DNA of 15,559 nt, taken from positions 1 through 15,559 of the forward strand of contig JACUUP010000023.1 in NCBI GenBank assembly GCA_014859225.1, written 5' to 3'. The notes under the pieces were generated by a model. That model made no database searches. It worked only from the letters and a program-made list of their open reading frames with translations, and had not been told where the DNA came from. How positions within the stretch are numbered: position 1 is the stretch's first letter; the number at the start of each line of letters is the position of its first letter. A program made the translations under genes and the position numbers. Positions 6,245 through 15,553 of this stretch are shown here, in pieces. This DNA is from Candidatus Aerophobota bacterium. GTDB taxonomy: Bacteria > Aerophobota > Aerophobia > Aerophobales > B3-G15.

Positions 6245-7072
6245 CTATTTTGTTCTGCGTTGAACTATAAACTTCTGAGAAGGTTTACCCTTCTTTCTGG
6301 TCTTCTTTCCCTTCGTTGGTTTTCCCCAGGGAGTTACAGGATGCCTCCCGGGACCACTTCTACCTTCCCCCCCTCCGTGAGGATGGTCAACTGGATTCAT
6401 ACAAGAGCCCCGAACATAGGGTCTTCTACCCATAAGACGAGCCCTGCCTGCCTTCCCTATCCGGATATTCTCGTGCTCCACATTACTTACCCCTCCTATA
6501 GTAGCTCTGCAATCCAGACTTATAAGCCGTATCTCACCTGAAGGAAGTTTAACCTGCGCGTACTTTTCTTCCTTGGACAGAAGCTGTGCTGAAGTACCCG
6601 CAGAGCGAACAAGCTGACCCCCCTTACCTTTTTTCAGCTCTATGTTGTAAATAAAAATGCCCTCCGGTATCTTAGCTAAAGGAAGAACATTGCCTGGTTT
6701 TAACGGCGCCCTCTCACCTGAGATTACCTCATCACCCACCTTAAGATTAACAGGAGCAACGATGTATCTTTTTTCACCATCCACATACTGCAAAAGAGCA
6801 ATACGTGCAGAGCGGTAAGGGTCATATTCAATGGAGAGCACCTTTGCAGGTATTCCATCTTTATCACGCTTAAAATCTATTATCCTGTATTTTTTCTTTA
6901 CTCCACCTCCTCTATGGCGTGAAGTAATCTTGCCCTGATTGTTTCTACCCGCAGCTTTTTTTAAATCCACAGTTAAGGATTTTTCCGGCTTCTGTTTAGT
7001 AATCTCGGAAAAGCTCGCACCAGTCTGATGCCTTCTCCCTGGAGATGTGGGTTTATAAACTTTAATAGCCAT
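6245..7072 (-). CDS. rplB: 50S ribosomal protein L2
   Basis: L2 is the largest and most conserved 50S core protein, needed for subunit association and peptidyl transferase assembly. The 275-residue product has the N-terminal [47 protein letters not shown], and the C-terminal signature [16 protein letters not shown] with His230 and His232 (equivalent to the functionally important histidine region around His229 in E. coli). The tail is highly basic. The ATG is 2 nt after the rplW stop, with AGGAG at 7 nt. Length is exactly typical. Confidence 0.98.
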   Translation of the reverse strand: MAIKVYKPTSPGRRHQTGASFSEITKQKPEKSLTVDLKKAAGRNNQGKITSRHRGGGVKKKYRIIDFKRDKDGIPAKVLSIEYDPYRSARIALLQYVDGEKRYIVAPVNLKVGDEVISGERAPLKPGNVLPLAKIPEGIFIYNIELKKGKGGQLVRSAGTSAQLLSKEEKYAQVKLPSGEIRLISLDCRATIGGVSNVEHENIRIGKAGRARLMGRRPYVRGSCMNPVDHPHGGGEGRSGPGRHPVTPWGKPTKGKKTRKKGKPSQKFIVQRRTK

Positions 7073-7074
7073 AA

Positions 7075-7365
7075 TTAAACTCCTAATTTCTCAATAGTAT
7101 ATCCTTCTTTTAACTTTACAATTGCTTTTTTCCACTGAGAAGTTTTTCCAACTACTCTTCCCCTCCACTTTCTGCGTTTTGACCTTACATGAAAGGTCCT
7201 AACTTTTTCTACTTTTACATTAAAAAAATCCTCCACAGCATTTTTCACATCAATTTTATTAGCTTCGGGAGGAACTTTAAATATATATACATGTTCCTTT
7301 TGAAGGTCGGTTGCTTTTTCAGTTACCACCGGACTTATTATTATATTATATGGACTTTTATTCAT
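7075..7365 (-). CDS. rplW: 50S ribosomal protein L23
   Basis: L23 sits at the exit of the peptide tunnel and is the main docking site for trigger factor and SRP. The 96-residue product shows [23 protein letters not shown] (about 9-31), [21 protein letters not shown], and [22 protein letters not shown], matching the family throughout. The ATG overlaps the last codons of rplD by 8 nt and has GAGG at about 7 nt spacing, so its translation is probably coupled to rplD. Confidence 0.97.
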   Translation of the reverse strand: MNKSPYNIIISPVVTEKATDLQKEHVYIFKVPPEANKIDVKNAVEDFFNVKVEKVRTFHVRSKRRKWRGRVVGKTSQWKKAIVKLKEGYTIEKLGV

Positions 7366-7996
7366 TTTTCAACCTCTTAACCACCCCTTGCAAAGAATCT
7401 TGCGTGAAAAAGATGTTATCATGACAAAGAACATGGTATGCACAAACATTATTTGCCAGAACTAACCTGAGATTAGGTATATTGGAGGATGCCCGACGAA
7501 GTTTTTCATCAGGCTGTGTAACTATAGCAAGATTTTTCCCGTCAATGCTGGTTATCCTGCTAAAACTTTTTAGAAAAGAGGCTATTTCTTTCGTTTTACC
7601 GCTCTCCACTGTTAGATTATCCAATAAAAATAACCTGCCTTCTTTTACCTTTACTCTAAGTGCTGATATTAAAGCTCCCTTCTTCTTTTTTTTAGAAAGC
7701 ATATACTCAAAACTGCGTGGTTTAGGCCCAAAAGTAATTCCTCCCCCTACCCAGAGAGGAGATCTGATACTACCTGCTCTTGCTCTCCCTGTTCCTTTTT
7801 GAGGGTAAGGCTTTCTGCCTCCTCCACTCACTTCTGCCTTTGTCTTGGTTGAAACTGTCCCCTGACGCTGGTTAGTCTGGTAGGCAAGATACGCTTCTCT
7901 TAAAACAGGCTCGTTTACCTCACCTGCAAAAAGAGTATCATCTAATCTCAAATTACCCACCTTTTCCCCTTGCATATTATAAATATTCCACTCCAT
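7358..7996 (-). CDS. rplD: 50S ribosomal protein L4
   Basis: L4 has a globular body on the 50S surface and an extended loop reaching the exit tunnel constriction. In enterobacteria L4 also represses the S10 operon. The 212-residue product has the loop region GGGRKPYPQKGTGRARAGSI and SPLWVGGGITFGPKPRSFEY (about 58-98), with the lysine and arginines of the KGTGRAR motif intact. The body contains SALRVKVKEGRLFLLDNL and a C-terminal nucleotide-fold-like half. The ATG is 1 nt from the rplC stop, with AGAAGG ahead. I see no recognisable L4-type leader upstream of rpsJ. Confidence 0.96.
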   Translation of the reverse strand: MEWNIYNMQGEKVGNLRLDDTLFAGEVNEPVLREAYLAYQTNQRQGTVSTKTKAEVSGGGRKPYPQKGTGRARAGSIRSPLWVGGGITFGPKPRSFEYMLSKKKKKGALISALRVKVKEGRLFLLDNLTVESGKTKEIASFLKSFSRITSIDGKNLAIVTQPDEKLRRASSNIPNLRLVLANNVCAYHVLCHDNIFFTQDSLQGVVKRLKNE

Positions 7997-7997
7997 G

Positions 7998-8627
7998 TTA
8001 CCTTCTTTCTTCTCTTACTATTAAAAGCTCCCCGTTTTTTCCCGGGCAGGCGCCCTTCACCCATAAAACATGTGCATCTTTATCCACATCTACAACTTTT
8101 AAACCTCTTACAGTTACTCTTTCTCCACCCATTCTACCAGGCATTTTTTTACCTTTAAACACACGAGAGGGACTGGCTGATGCTCCTATTGAGCCTGGAC
8201 GACGATGCCATTGACCTGCCCCATGAGAAGCCGGACCTCCTTTAAATCCATGTCTTTTCATCACTCCGGCAAATCCTTTCCCCTTGGATACACCAGTTAC
8301 ACTTACCAGATCGCCCTTTTTAAAAATATCCACAGTTATTTCATCTCCTATCTTATAGGAAGATGAAGCTTCCTCGCTCACTTTCACTTCACGCAAATAA
8401 CGCCTGGGAGGTATTTTATACTTTTCAAAGTGTCCAAGTTGTGGTTTATTTAAAATTTTTTCCTTTACCTCTTCAAATCCTAATTGCACTGATGAGTATC
8501 CATCTTTTTCCCTCTCTTTTTTCTGAACCACGACGCAAGGTCCTGCCTTTAAAATAGTTACAGAAACAACCTCATCCCCTTCGTTAACCTGTGTCATTCC
8601 TAATTTTTTCCCCAGCATTGCTTTCAT
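7998..8627 (-). CDS. rplC: 50S ribosomal protein L3
   Basis: L3 binds near the 3' end of 23S rRNA and its extension reaches towards the peptidyl transferase centre. The 209-residue product starts MKAMLGKKLGMTQV. It has the conserved extension GKGFAGVMKRHGFKGGPASHG, WHRRPGSIGASASPSRVFKG and KKMPGRMGGERVTVRGL. The start at 8625-8627 has GAGG at 5 nt spacing, 7 nt after rpsJ; the alternative Met4 lacks such a site at good distance. Length and motifs are typical. Confidence 0.98.
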   Translation of the reverse strand: MKAMLGKKLGMTQVNEGDEVVSVTILKAGPCVVVQKKEREKDGYSSVQLGFEEVKEKILNKPQLGHFEKYKIPPRRYLREVKVSEEASSSYKIGDEITVDIFKKGDLVSVTGVSKGKGFAGVMKRHGFKGGPASHGAGQWHRRPGSIGASASPSRVFKGKKMPGRMGGERVTVRGLKVVDVDKDAHVLWVKGACPGKNGELLIVREERR

Positions 8628-8634
8628 TTTTTCC

Positions 8635-8943
8635 TCACAACTTAACCTCTACATGGACTCCCGTGGGTAAATTTAGCCCCATAAGAGCATCAATAGTTCT
8701 GGGATTTGAATCCAGGATATCTATAACTCTTTTATGAATTCTCATTTCAAACTGCTCCCTGGAATCCTTATGCGTATGGGGAGAACGAAGCACGGTAAAT
8801 CTTCTAATCTTTGTAGGTAAAGGAATGGGCCCACAAATCCGCGCACCTGTGCGCTCTATTGTATCTACAATACGTCCCACTGATTGGTCCAGAATTTTAT
8901 GGTCATAAGCTTTCAACCGAATTCTGATTCTCTGCTTAGGCAT
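8635..8943 (-). CDS. rpsJ: 30S ribosomal protein S10 (NusE)
   Basis: S10 is a 30S head protein that also acts as NusE: with NusB it binds boxA RNA in antitermination and it links the ribosome to NusG. The 102-residue product is canonical: [62 protein letters not shown] and a C-terminal [14 protein letters not shown]. The ATG has AAGGAG at 9 nt. It follows fusA after only 30 nt, so the S10 operon is fused directly to the str operon with no tuf gene and no visible terminator or promoter between them. Confidence 0.98.
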   Translation of the reverse strand: MPKQRIRIRLKAYDHKILDQSVGRIVDTIERTGARICGPIPLPTKIRRFTVLRSPHTHKDSREQFEMRIHKRVIDILDSNPRTIDALMGLNLPTGVHVEVKL

Positions 8944-8973
8944 AATTTCTCGCTCCTTGCTTTCTATCTTATC

Positions 8974-11040
8974 TTATTTGCCCAGAATCTTTTTTACCTT
9001 CTCTTCAGGGACTTCCTGATAGTGAGAGAACTCTATATTTGACAAAGCTTTCCCCTGAGATAAGGACCTCAGATGGGTAATATAGCCAAAGAGTTCTGCC
9101 AATGGAGCATAGGCAAAAATAACTTTTAAACTGCCAATATTTTCTGTAGATAATATCTGTCCTCGTCTGGAGCAAAGATCAGCGATAATATCACCCAAAA
9201 ATTCTGAAGGTGTTCTAATCCTCAATTTCATTACAGGCTCAAGGAGATAAGGATCGGCCTGCTGGGCAACTTTGCGAAAAGCAATAAATGCAGCAGTTTT
9301 AAAAGCATACTCTGAAGAATCAACCGGATGAAAAGAACCATCAAGAAGAATGGCTTTGACATTCACAAAGGGGTATCCGCCAAGCACACCTGAGAAAAAA
9401 GCCTGCTCTACACCTTTTCTGATAGCTGAAATAAACTCTCTGGGAATTACTCCTCCTTTAGTCCTGTCTTCAAAAGTTTCCTCACCATTATTGCACGGTT
9501 CTACTTGAAGAACTACGTCTCCGTACTGACCTTTTCCTCCACTCTGACGAATGTATTGACCTTGAGCTACAGCCTTTTTCCGTACACTCTCCCGATAGGC
9601 AACTTGAGGCTCGCCACTGTTAACATGCAGACCAAATTCTCGTCTTAGCCTGTCTAAAATTATCTCTAAGTGAAGCTCTCCCATTCCGGAAATTATAGTT
9701 TGCCCCGTTTCCTCATCCTGTTTAACTTTAAAAGTCGGATCCTCTCTGGTCAGCTTGGAAAGAGCATTAGCTAATTTATCCTGGTCTACTCTAGATTTTG
9801 CTTCAATAGCTATAGAAATTACGGGCTCGGTAAACTTTATTGACTCAAGCACTAAAGGATAGCTCTTATCACAAAGAGAATCACCCGTATCAATATCCCT
9901 GGGACCCACTAAGACTCCGATTTCTCCTGCATGCATTCTTTTTCTTTCTATGCGAAAATTGCCATGCATCTCAAGTATGCGAGCCACCCTTTCCCTTTTA
10001 TTCTTGGTTGAGTTGTAAATGTATGTTCCTGTAGCTATTGCACCAGAGTAAATTCTAAAGTACGTAATCCTTCCTACATAAGGGTCAGTGGCTACTTTGA
10101 AGGCAAGAGCAGAAAAAGGCTCTTTATCAGAAGAAACCCTTTTTTCTTTTTTCCCGCTTGCAGGATTTATACCTTCTACCGGAGGAATATCCAAGGGAGA
10201 AGGTAGATAGTCTACCACCCCATCCAACAGGGTCCTTATTCCTTTATTTCGTAGAGCACTTCCACAAAAAATAGGAACAGCACGATGTTCCAACGTTAAC
10301 TTTCTTATACCCTTCTTCATATCTTCTTCTGATAGAAAACCACCTTGTAAAAATTTCTCTAAAAGTTCATCACTTGTCTCAGCTACCTTCTCTACCAGAT
10401 TTTGATGCAGCTCATGAACTTTTTTTTGCAAATACCCGGGAACATCTCCCTCCATAATTTTTGCATCCAATGTATCAGTTTCCCAGATAAGTGAGCACAT
10501 CCTGATTACATCAACTACCCCTCTAAAGTTTTCCTCATCCCCTATTGGTACTTGAAGAACAAGTGGAGTCAGTTGAAATTTTTCCTTAATTTGTTCAACT
10601 ACTCTAAAAAAGTTAGCCCCGACGCGGTCCATTTTATTAATGAAGGTAATACGTGGAATACTGTACTGATTCGCCTGACGCCAGACTGTCTCTGACTGAG
10701 GTTCAACCCCTTCCACTCCACAGAAGATAATAACTGCTCCATCAAGAACCCTGAGAGCTCGCTCAACTTCTACAGTAAAGTCAACATGCCCGGGGGTATC
10801 AATGATGTTAATACGGTGCCCTTTCCAATTGCAGGTGGTAGCCGCAGAGCTTATAGTAATACCCCTCTCCCTTTCCTGTTGCATCCAGTCCATTACCGCT
10901 GTTCCCTCATCCACTTCACCTACCTTATAAATCTTGCCCGTATAATAGAGAATCCTCTCAGTAGTTGTAGTTTTACCTGCATCAATATGGGCAACAATTC
11001 CAATATTTCTTATTTTTTCCATAGAAAAGCTTTCACTCAT
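8974..11040 (-). CDS. fusA: Translation elongation factor G
   Basis: EF-G is the GTPase that drives ribosomal translocation and, with RRF, recycling. The 688-residue protein shows all five domains. The GTPase domain has the P-loop AHIDAGKTT (17-25), RGIT switch I, DTPGHVD (81-87, His85), NKMD (135-138) and GSAL (260-263). Domain II follows at about 291-400, domain III has GMGELHLEI (452-460), domain IV has [10 protein letters not shown] (498-507) and the tip loop [11 protein letters not shown] (571-581), and domain V has LEPVMKL and SRRGQI. The frame opens 11 codons upstream inside rpsG, but the start [14 protein letters not shown] aligns exactly with the family and has AGGTGG 10 nt away. The binding site includes the rpsG stop. 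It looks like canonical EF-G rather than a specialised paralogue. Confidence 0.98.
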   Translation of the reverse strand: MSESFSMEKIRNIGIVAHIDAGKTTTTERILYYTGKIYKVGEVDEGTAVMDWMQQERERGITISSAATTCNWKGHRINIIDTPGHVDFTVEVERALRVLDGAVIIFCGVEGVEPQSETVWRQANQYSIPRITFINKMDRVGANFFRVVEQIKEKFQLTPLVLQVPIGDEENFRGVVDVIRMCSLIWETDTLDAKIMEGDVPGYLQKKVHELHQNLVEKVAETSDELLEKFLQGGFLSEEDMKKGIRKLTLEHRAVPIFCGSALRNKGIRTLLDGVVDYLPSPLDIPPVEGINPASGKKEKRVSSDKEPFSALAFKVATDPYVGRITYFRIYSGAIATGTYIYNSTKNKRERVARILEMHGNFRIERKRMHAGEIGVLVGPRDIDTGDSLCDKSYPLVLESIKFTEPVISIAIEAKSRVDQDKLANALSKLTREDPTFKVKQDEETGQTIISGMGELHLEIILDRLRREFGLHVNSGEPQVAYRESVRKKAVAQGQYIRQSGGKGQYGDVVLQVEPCNNGEETFEDRTKGGVIPREFISAIRKGVEQAFFSGVLGGYPFVNVKAILLDGSFHPVDSSEYAFKTAAFIAFRKVAQQADPYLLEPVMKLRIRTPSEFLGDIIADLCSRRGQILSTENIGSLKVIFAYAPLAELFGYITHLRSLSQGKALSNIEFSHYQEVPEEKVKKILGK

Positions 11041-11047
11041 AAAAGTA

Positions 11048-11518
11048 TCACCACCTGTAATGGGCAAAGGCACGATTAGCCTCGGCCATCTTATAGGTAT
11101 CTATTTTCTTTTTAACTGCCGCGCCTTCCCCTCTGGAGGCTAACATAATCTCTTCAGCCAATTTTTCTTTCATGGGTCTGCCTTTTCTTCCTTGACTGAA
11201 CTGGATAATCCAGCGCATAGCAAGCGTCTCCGCTCTATCAGGTCTAACCTCTGTGGGAACCTGATACGTGGCCCCTCCTACCCTGCGAGAGCGAACCTCA
11301 AGTGTGGGCCTGACATTATCCATAGCACTCAGAAAAACGTCTAAAGGGTTCTTCTTTGTCTTTTTCTCTACTATATCAAAACATCCATAGCAGATTTTTT
11401 CTGCTTTACTCTTTTTCCCATCCTTCATCAATTTATTCATAAACTTGGCTAAAATTTTGCTGTTGTAAATAGGGTCCGCTGTTATTTCCCTTTTTGCAGC
11501 AATTCTTCTTCGGGCCAT
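11048..11518 (-). CDS. rpsG: 30S ribosomal protein S7
   Basis: S7 nucleates assembly of the 3' domain of 16S rRNA and touches E-site tRNA. The 156-residue product begins [20 protein letters not shown] and carries [47 protein letters not shown] and the C-terminal [13 protein letters not shown], all standard. The ATG has AAGGGAG at 6 nt. A 37-nt gap separates it from rpsL and 7 nt from fusA. In E. coli S7 represses the str mRNA at the rpsL-rpsG gap; I cannot recognise that operator in the short gap here. Confidence 0.98.
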   Translation of the reverse strand: MARRRIAAKREITADPIYNSKILAKFMNKLMKDGKKSKAEKICYGCFDIVEKKTKKNPLDVFLSAMDNVRPTLEVRSRRVGGATYQVPTEVRPDRAETLAMRWIIQFSQGRKGRPMKEKLAEEIMLASRGEGAAVKKKIDTYKMAEANRAFAHYRW

Positions 11519-11555
11519 CTATATCTCCCTTATTTAAGCTTTTGATTTGTAAACA

Positions 11556-11930
11556 TTAACCACCCTTTTTCTTCTGTCCATATTTGGAGCGAGCCTTTTT
11601 CCTGCCTTCAACACCTGCTGTATCCAGAGTCCCTCTCACTATATGGTACTTTACCCCCGGCAAATCCTTAACTCTACCTCCCCGGACAAGAACAATTGAG
11701 TGCTCTTGAAGATTGTGTCCCTCACCGGAAATATATGCAGTAACTGTCTTACCCGTAGAAAGTCTAACCCTGGCTATCTTCCTTAAAGCAGAATTAGGTT
11801 TTTTAGGAGTAAGGGTTCTAACCGCTACACAGACACCCTTTTTTTGAGGGGACTTTTCTAAAGCTAAGCTTTTGCGCTTTTTTTTAGGTTTTTTCCTACC
11901 TTTTTTTACAAGTTGATTTATAGTAGGCAT
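11556..11930 (-). CDS. rpsL: 30S ribosomal protein S12
   Basis: S12 is in the decoding centre and governs accuracy and streptomycin response. The 124-residue product starts [20 protein letters not shown] and contains [20 protein letters not shown] and [19 protein letters not shown]. The lysines that are mutated in streptomycin-resistant strains (Lys43 and Lys88 counting Met1, i.e. 42 and 87 in E. coli numbering) are both present, as is Asp89, the residue methylthiolated by RimO in E. coli. The ATG is 19 nt after rpoC, with GGAGAGGTG ahead. The close spacing suggests co-transcription with rpoC. Confidence 0.98.
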   Translation of the reverse strand: MPTINQLVKKGRKKPKKKRKSLALEKSPQKKGVCVAVRTLTPKKPNSALRKIARVRLSTGKTVTAYISGEGHNLQEHSIVLVRGGRVKDLPGVKYHIVRGTLDTAGVEGRKKARSKYGQKKKGG

Positions 11931-11949
11931 TAATTTTCACCTCTCCTAT

Positions 11950-14900
11950 TCAGGTTTCATTTTTTAAATTATTATATTCATCCAACCTGCCTCTAAAACC
12001 AGTTCCAGCTGGAATTAATCTACCCAAAATCACATTTGCCTTTAATCCCCAAAGATTATCCACCTGACCTTTTATCGCTGCATCTGCAAGTACCTGTTTT
12101 GTCCGCTGGAAAGAAGCAGCAGATAAAAAACTGTCCTTATCTTCCTGAGCTGCTTTTGGAATAGCAAGTAAAATTGGCTTTACCGTGGCAGGCTTTCCAC
12201 CTTGCTCTTTAATTTTGCGATTTACCTCTTCAAATTCAATTCTATCTACCTGTTCTCCCGGTAAATAACCTGTATCTCCAGGTTCCTCCACTTCTACCTT
12301 TCTCATCATCTGCCTGATGATTACCTCAAAATGCTTCACATTAATTTTAACTCCCTGAGCCCGGTAGACAAACTGAGTTTGATTAACCAGATACTTCTGG
12401 ACAGCTCTTACTCCTATAACGTTTAAAAGAACACGCGGATTTACTGCTCCCTCAATAATTTTCTCCCCTGCCTCTACCGTATCACCTTCTGAAACCAGAA
12501 TTTCTCCATCTACCTCATATAAAACTTCCCTTTCGTCCTCACCTTTGACCTTCACCAAAGAATGGCCTTCTCTTTCCTCAAGAAATACTTTTCCCTCAAT
12601 TTCACTAATGAGTGCTTCTTCGCCTTTTCTCTGATGAATTTTGCCTTTCTTTGAATAAGACTGCTTCCTGGGTTCAAAAAGTTCTGTAGCCCTGGGTAAA
12701 CCTTGAGGGATATCACCCCCTCTCCTGAAGATACCTCCGGTATGAAAAGTTCTCAGAGTGAGCTGGGTTCCCGGCTCCCCAATAGACTGAGCTGCAATAA
12801 CCCCTACCGCTTCTCCCAAACTAACTATACGATGAATGGAGAGGTCCCACCCATAACATTTCTGACAAATCCCCAGATTAGCCTGGCAGGTAAGGGGCGA
12901 GCGAACCCTGACTTTTTTAATTCCTGACTTCTGAATCTTTCTGGCAACCTCGTCATTTATCACCTGATTGGCACCCATCATCTCCTCCCCTGTTTCAGGG
13001 TTCATAACAGGGACAGCAGTTACCCGTCCTACAATTCTCTCATCAAGAGGCTCTATTTCCTGTCCTTCCTGTATAAGAGCTTCCATTTCAAAACCATCCA
13101 CAGTTCCACAATCCTCCCCTGTAACTATGACATTTTGAGCAACAGCTACTAATTTACGAGTGAGATATCCTGCGTAAGCTGTTTTTAATGCAGTATCAAT
13201 AAGCCCCTTCCTTCCCCCAGTAGTAGATATGAAATACTCGGGCGCTGAAAGCCCTTCTTTGAAACTTGAACGGATGGGCTCTTCACCAATCCGACCCACT
13301 AACTTTCCTCCTGGAGCTGGATAGAAATACTGCCGAATAACATCGGTGGGAATAGGTAAATCCCGGCGAAATGCCTCTTCCCAAAGCTCGCGTCTGTAAG
13401 TTTCTCTGATGGAACGAGACATCAATCCTCTCATTCCTCCAATTTGACTGAGCTGATTAGCTGAGCCCCTTGCCCCGGAGTGCCACATCATATAAAGAGG
13501 ATTAAGCTTATCCCGGGATACATACTGGAGCACTTTCTCTCCAATTTGTTCGGTAACTCTTGCTACAAGGTCAATTACATCTATATATCTTTCTTCTGAA
13601 GTTATTGCTCCCTCCTCAGCAAGCATTTTATACCCTGCAGCCTCATCTTCTATATCTTCCAATAGCTTGGCTTTCTCCTTAACTACCGGTATATCAGCTA
13701 AAGAAAAAGTTAGACCAGATTTGGTGGCAAATTTAAAACCTAATTTTTTTATCTCATCCAGAACCAAAACAGTCTCCCTATCTCCATAATCTTTCCAGAT
13801 ACGAATTATAAGCTGAGAAAGAGCGGATTTATCAAATGTGCGGTTCTGAAACTCCGTACCCCGGGGAAGAACCTGGTTAAATATAACTCTACCAGGACTT
13901 GTTTCTAACCACATTTTATTCATCAGCACTTTAATTTTGCCATGAAGCTCAACCTTACCCATATCATAAGCCAGTAAAACTTCTTCTGGTGAAGAAAAAG
14001 CCCTCACGGGTTTCTCGTTTTCATCTATCACAAGAGTAAGATAGTAGCATCCAAGAGTAATATCCTGACTGGGAGTAACAACTGGCTCACCATGTGCAGG
14101 AGAAATCAGGTTATTAGGAGGAGACATAAGGAGCATTGCCTCAAGTTGAGCCTCGGTTGATAAAGGAATATGCACAGCCATCTGGTCTCCATCAAAGTCA
14201 GCATTAAAAGAGGCACATACAAGCGGATGCAGGTGTATAGCCGCTCCCTCTACGAGTAGAGGTTGAAAAGCCTGAATACCCAATCTATGTAGCGTAGGAG
14301 CCCTGTTAAGAAGGAGAGGATGGTCTTTTACTACCTTCTCCAGTGTCTCCCATACAAAAGGATCCGCTTTTTCAATCAGGTCATTAGCCCTTTTTATAGT
14401 CTCAGCTTTTCCCTCTCTTAAGATCTCTCCTAAGACAAAAGGTCTATAAAGCTCCAGAGCAACTTTTTCCGGAAGGCCGCACTCATTAAGTTTTAGCTCA
14501 GGACCGGGGACAATAACTGCTCTACCCGAATAATCAACTCTTTTTCCAAGAAGATTCTGGCGAAATCTTCCCTGTTTACCTTTTATAATCTCGCCCAGAG
14601 ATTTAAGTGGTCTTCCCCCTGCACCTAAAATAGGTTGAGATAGCTTCTCATTTTCAAAAAGGGCATCTACCGATTGTTGCAGCATCTTCTTTTCATTTTG
14701 AATAATAATCTGAGGTGCTCCAATCTCTAAGAGATACTTAAGACGATTATTGCGGTTAATAATCCTGCGGTAAAGGTCATTTAAATCAGAATTGGCAAAT
14801 ATACCACTTTCCAGTTGAACCATAGGTCTAAAATCTGGAGGAATAACGGGCAAAAGTTTCAGTATCATCCACTCCGGCTTATTACCCGAACGAAGGAAAC

Positions 14901-15540
14901 TTTCCACCACTTCCAGTCTCTTAATAAGTTTTACCTTCTCTCCCTTTGGCCCTCCCTGAAGAAGCTTCTCCTTCAACCTTTCTTTGAGAAAGTCCAGTTT
15001 TAAATTTGTCAGGATACGCAAGATAGCCTCAGCTCCCGTGCCAACCTCAAAAGCATCCTCACCGTATTTCTCGCGCAGAGCCTGATATTCTTCCTCTTCA
15101 ACGAGCTGCATCGGTTTTAGAGAAGTATTACCCGAATCAATAACTACATAGCTGGCAAAATAAACTATCTTTTCTACGTCATTTCTCCTCATTCCAAGAA
15201 AAAGAGGTAGATACTTTTTCGTATACCATATGTGAACTATTGGGGCAGCAAGTTCAATATGACCCATTCTTTCTCTTCTAACCCTTGAAGAGGTTACTTC
15301 CACTCCACAGCGCTCACACTTAACCCCCTTGTATTTCATCTTCCTGTATTTGCCGCAGTAACATTCATAGCTTTTACTGGGACCAAAAATTTGTTCACAA
15401 AAAAGACCTCCCCTTTCCGGGCGAAAGGTCCGATAATTAATGGTATCTGTCTTTTTTACCTCTCCATGAGACCAGCCCCTTATCTCCTCTGGAGAGGCAA
15501 GTTTTATTTTTATTTTTCCTATAGCATCAGTTTTCCACAA
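11950..15540 (-). CDS. rpoC: DNA-directed RNA polymerase subunit beta'
   Basis: This is the largest RNA polymerase subunit, forming the clamp and much of the active site. At 1196 residues it is close to the Bacillus form. It has the N-terminal zinc site Cys60, Cys62, Cys75, Cys78, lid and rudder region (about 231-345), the catalytic NADFDGDQMAVH with Asp448, Asp450 and Asp452 binding magnesium, bridge helix (from about 767), second zinc site Cys811, Cys885, Cys892, Cys895, and trigger loop QLTLRTFHTGG (926-936). The TTG start (15538-15540) has AAGGAGGT 5 nt upstream, and the following sequence matches the family. Oddities: an extra stretch of about 37 residues at 708-745 before the F-loop, a shortened altered segment at 105-117, and enlarged trigger-loop tip and following linker. 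No SI3-type domain. rpoB is expected just beyond the right edge. Confidence 0.98.
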   Translation of the reverse strand: MWKTDAIGKIKIKLASPEEIRGWSHGEVKKTDTINYRTFRPERGGLFCEQIFGPSKSYECYCGKYRKMKYKGVKCERCGVEVTSSRVRRERMGHIELAAPIVHIWYTKKYLPLFLGMRRNDVEKIVYFASYVVIDSGNTSLKPMQLVEEEEYQALREKYGEDAFEVGTGAEAILRILTNLKLDFLKERLKEKLLQGGPKGEKVKLIKRLEVVESFLRSGNKPEWMILKLLPVIPPDFRPMVQLESGIFANSDLNDLYRRIINRNNRLKYLLEIGAPQIIIQNEKKMLQQSVDALFENEKLSQPILGAGGRPLKSLGEIIKGKQGRFRQNLLGKRVDYSGRAVIVPGPELKLNECGLPEKVALELYRPFVLGEILREGKAETIKRANDLIEKADPFVWETLEKVVKDHPLLLNRAPTLHRLGIQAFQPLLVEGAAIHLHPLVCASFNADFDGDQMAVHIPLSTEAQLEAMLLMSPPNNLISPAHGEPVVTPSQDITLGCYYLTLVIDENEKPVRAFSSPEEVLLAYDMGKVELHGKIKVLMNKMWLETSPGRVIFNQVLPRGTEFQNRTFDKSALSQLIIRIWKDYGDRETVLVLDEIKKLGFKFATKSGLTFSLADIPVVKEKAKLLEDIEDEAAGYKMLAEEGAITSEERYIDVIDLVARVTEQIGEKVLQYVSRDKLNPLYMMWHSGARGSANQLSQIGGMRGLMSRSIRETYRRELWEEAFRRDLPIPTDVIRQYFYPAPGGKLVGRIGEEPIRSSFKEGLSAPEYFISTTGGRKGLIDTALKTAYAGYLTRKLVAVAQNVIVTGEDCGTVDGFEMEALIQEGQEIEPLDERIVGRVTAVPVMNPETGEEMMGANQVINDEVARKIQKSGIKKVRVRSPLTCQANLGICQKCYGWDLSIHRIVSLGEAVGVIAAQSIGEPGTQLTLRTFHTGGIFRRGGDIPQGLPRATELFEPRKQSYSKKGKIHQRKGEEALISEIEGKVFLEEREGHSLVKVKGEDEREVLYEVDGEILVSEGDTVEAGEKIIEGAVNPRVLLNVIGVRAVQKYLVNQTQFVYRAQGVKINVKHFEVIIRQMMRKVEVEEPGDTGYLPGEQVDRIEFEEVNRKIKEQGGKPATVKPILLAIPKAAQEDKDSFLSAASFQRTKQVLADAAIKGQVDNLWGLKANVILGRLIPAGTGFRGRLDEYNNLKNET
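13306..13419 (-). other. Lineage-type insertion in the beta' F-loop (rpoC residues 708-745)
   Basis: Most bacterial beta' proteins read GMRGLM-AKPSGEIIETPI-xxNFREGL just before the bridge helix. Here GMRGLM (702-707) is followed by about 38 residues, and only then by KLVGRIGEEPIRSSFKEGL (746-764), which aligns without gaps to the usual KPSGEIIETPI segment. The inserted stretch begins with a charged, probably helical part (RETYRRELWEEAFRR, 712-726) and ends in a proline- and glycine-rich turn (PAPGG, 741-745). It stays in frame and both flanks are intact, so it is not a frameshift artefact. The family comparison is from memory. Confidence 0.75.
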
Positions 15541-15545
15541 TTTTT

Positions 15546-15553
15546 ACCTCCTT
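15546..15553 (-). promoter_or_regulatory. Strong ribosome binding site of rpoC
   Basis: The minus strand reads AAGGAGGT here, nearly the full anti-Shine-Dalgarno complement, 5 nt before a TTG codon. No ATG or GTG in the right frame lies nearby, and the protein aligns with other beta' N-termini soon after this point. The site therefore fixes the TTG as the start of rpoC. Confidence 0.85.

Noticed and set aside
6143-6541. Plus-strand open frame of 132 codons opposite rpsS and rplB
   Set aside because: It runs antisense across two certain genes, has no recognisable domain and its composition mirrors the complementary coding frames.
11041-11073. Longer fusA start within rpsG
   Set aside because: The extra 11 residues have no counterpart in EF-G, and the start at 11040 aligns exactly with the family and has a ribosome binding site.
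10786-11079. Plus-strand open frame across the rpsG-fusA junction
   Set aside because: Antisense shadow of two conserved genes; no independent evidence for coding.
13306-13419. rpoC insertion as a frameshift, intein or mobile element
   Set aside because: It is in frame with intact conserved sequence on both sides, far too short for an intein and has no terminal repeats or splicing motifs.
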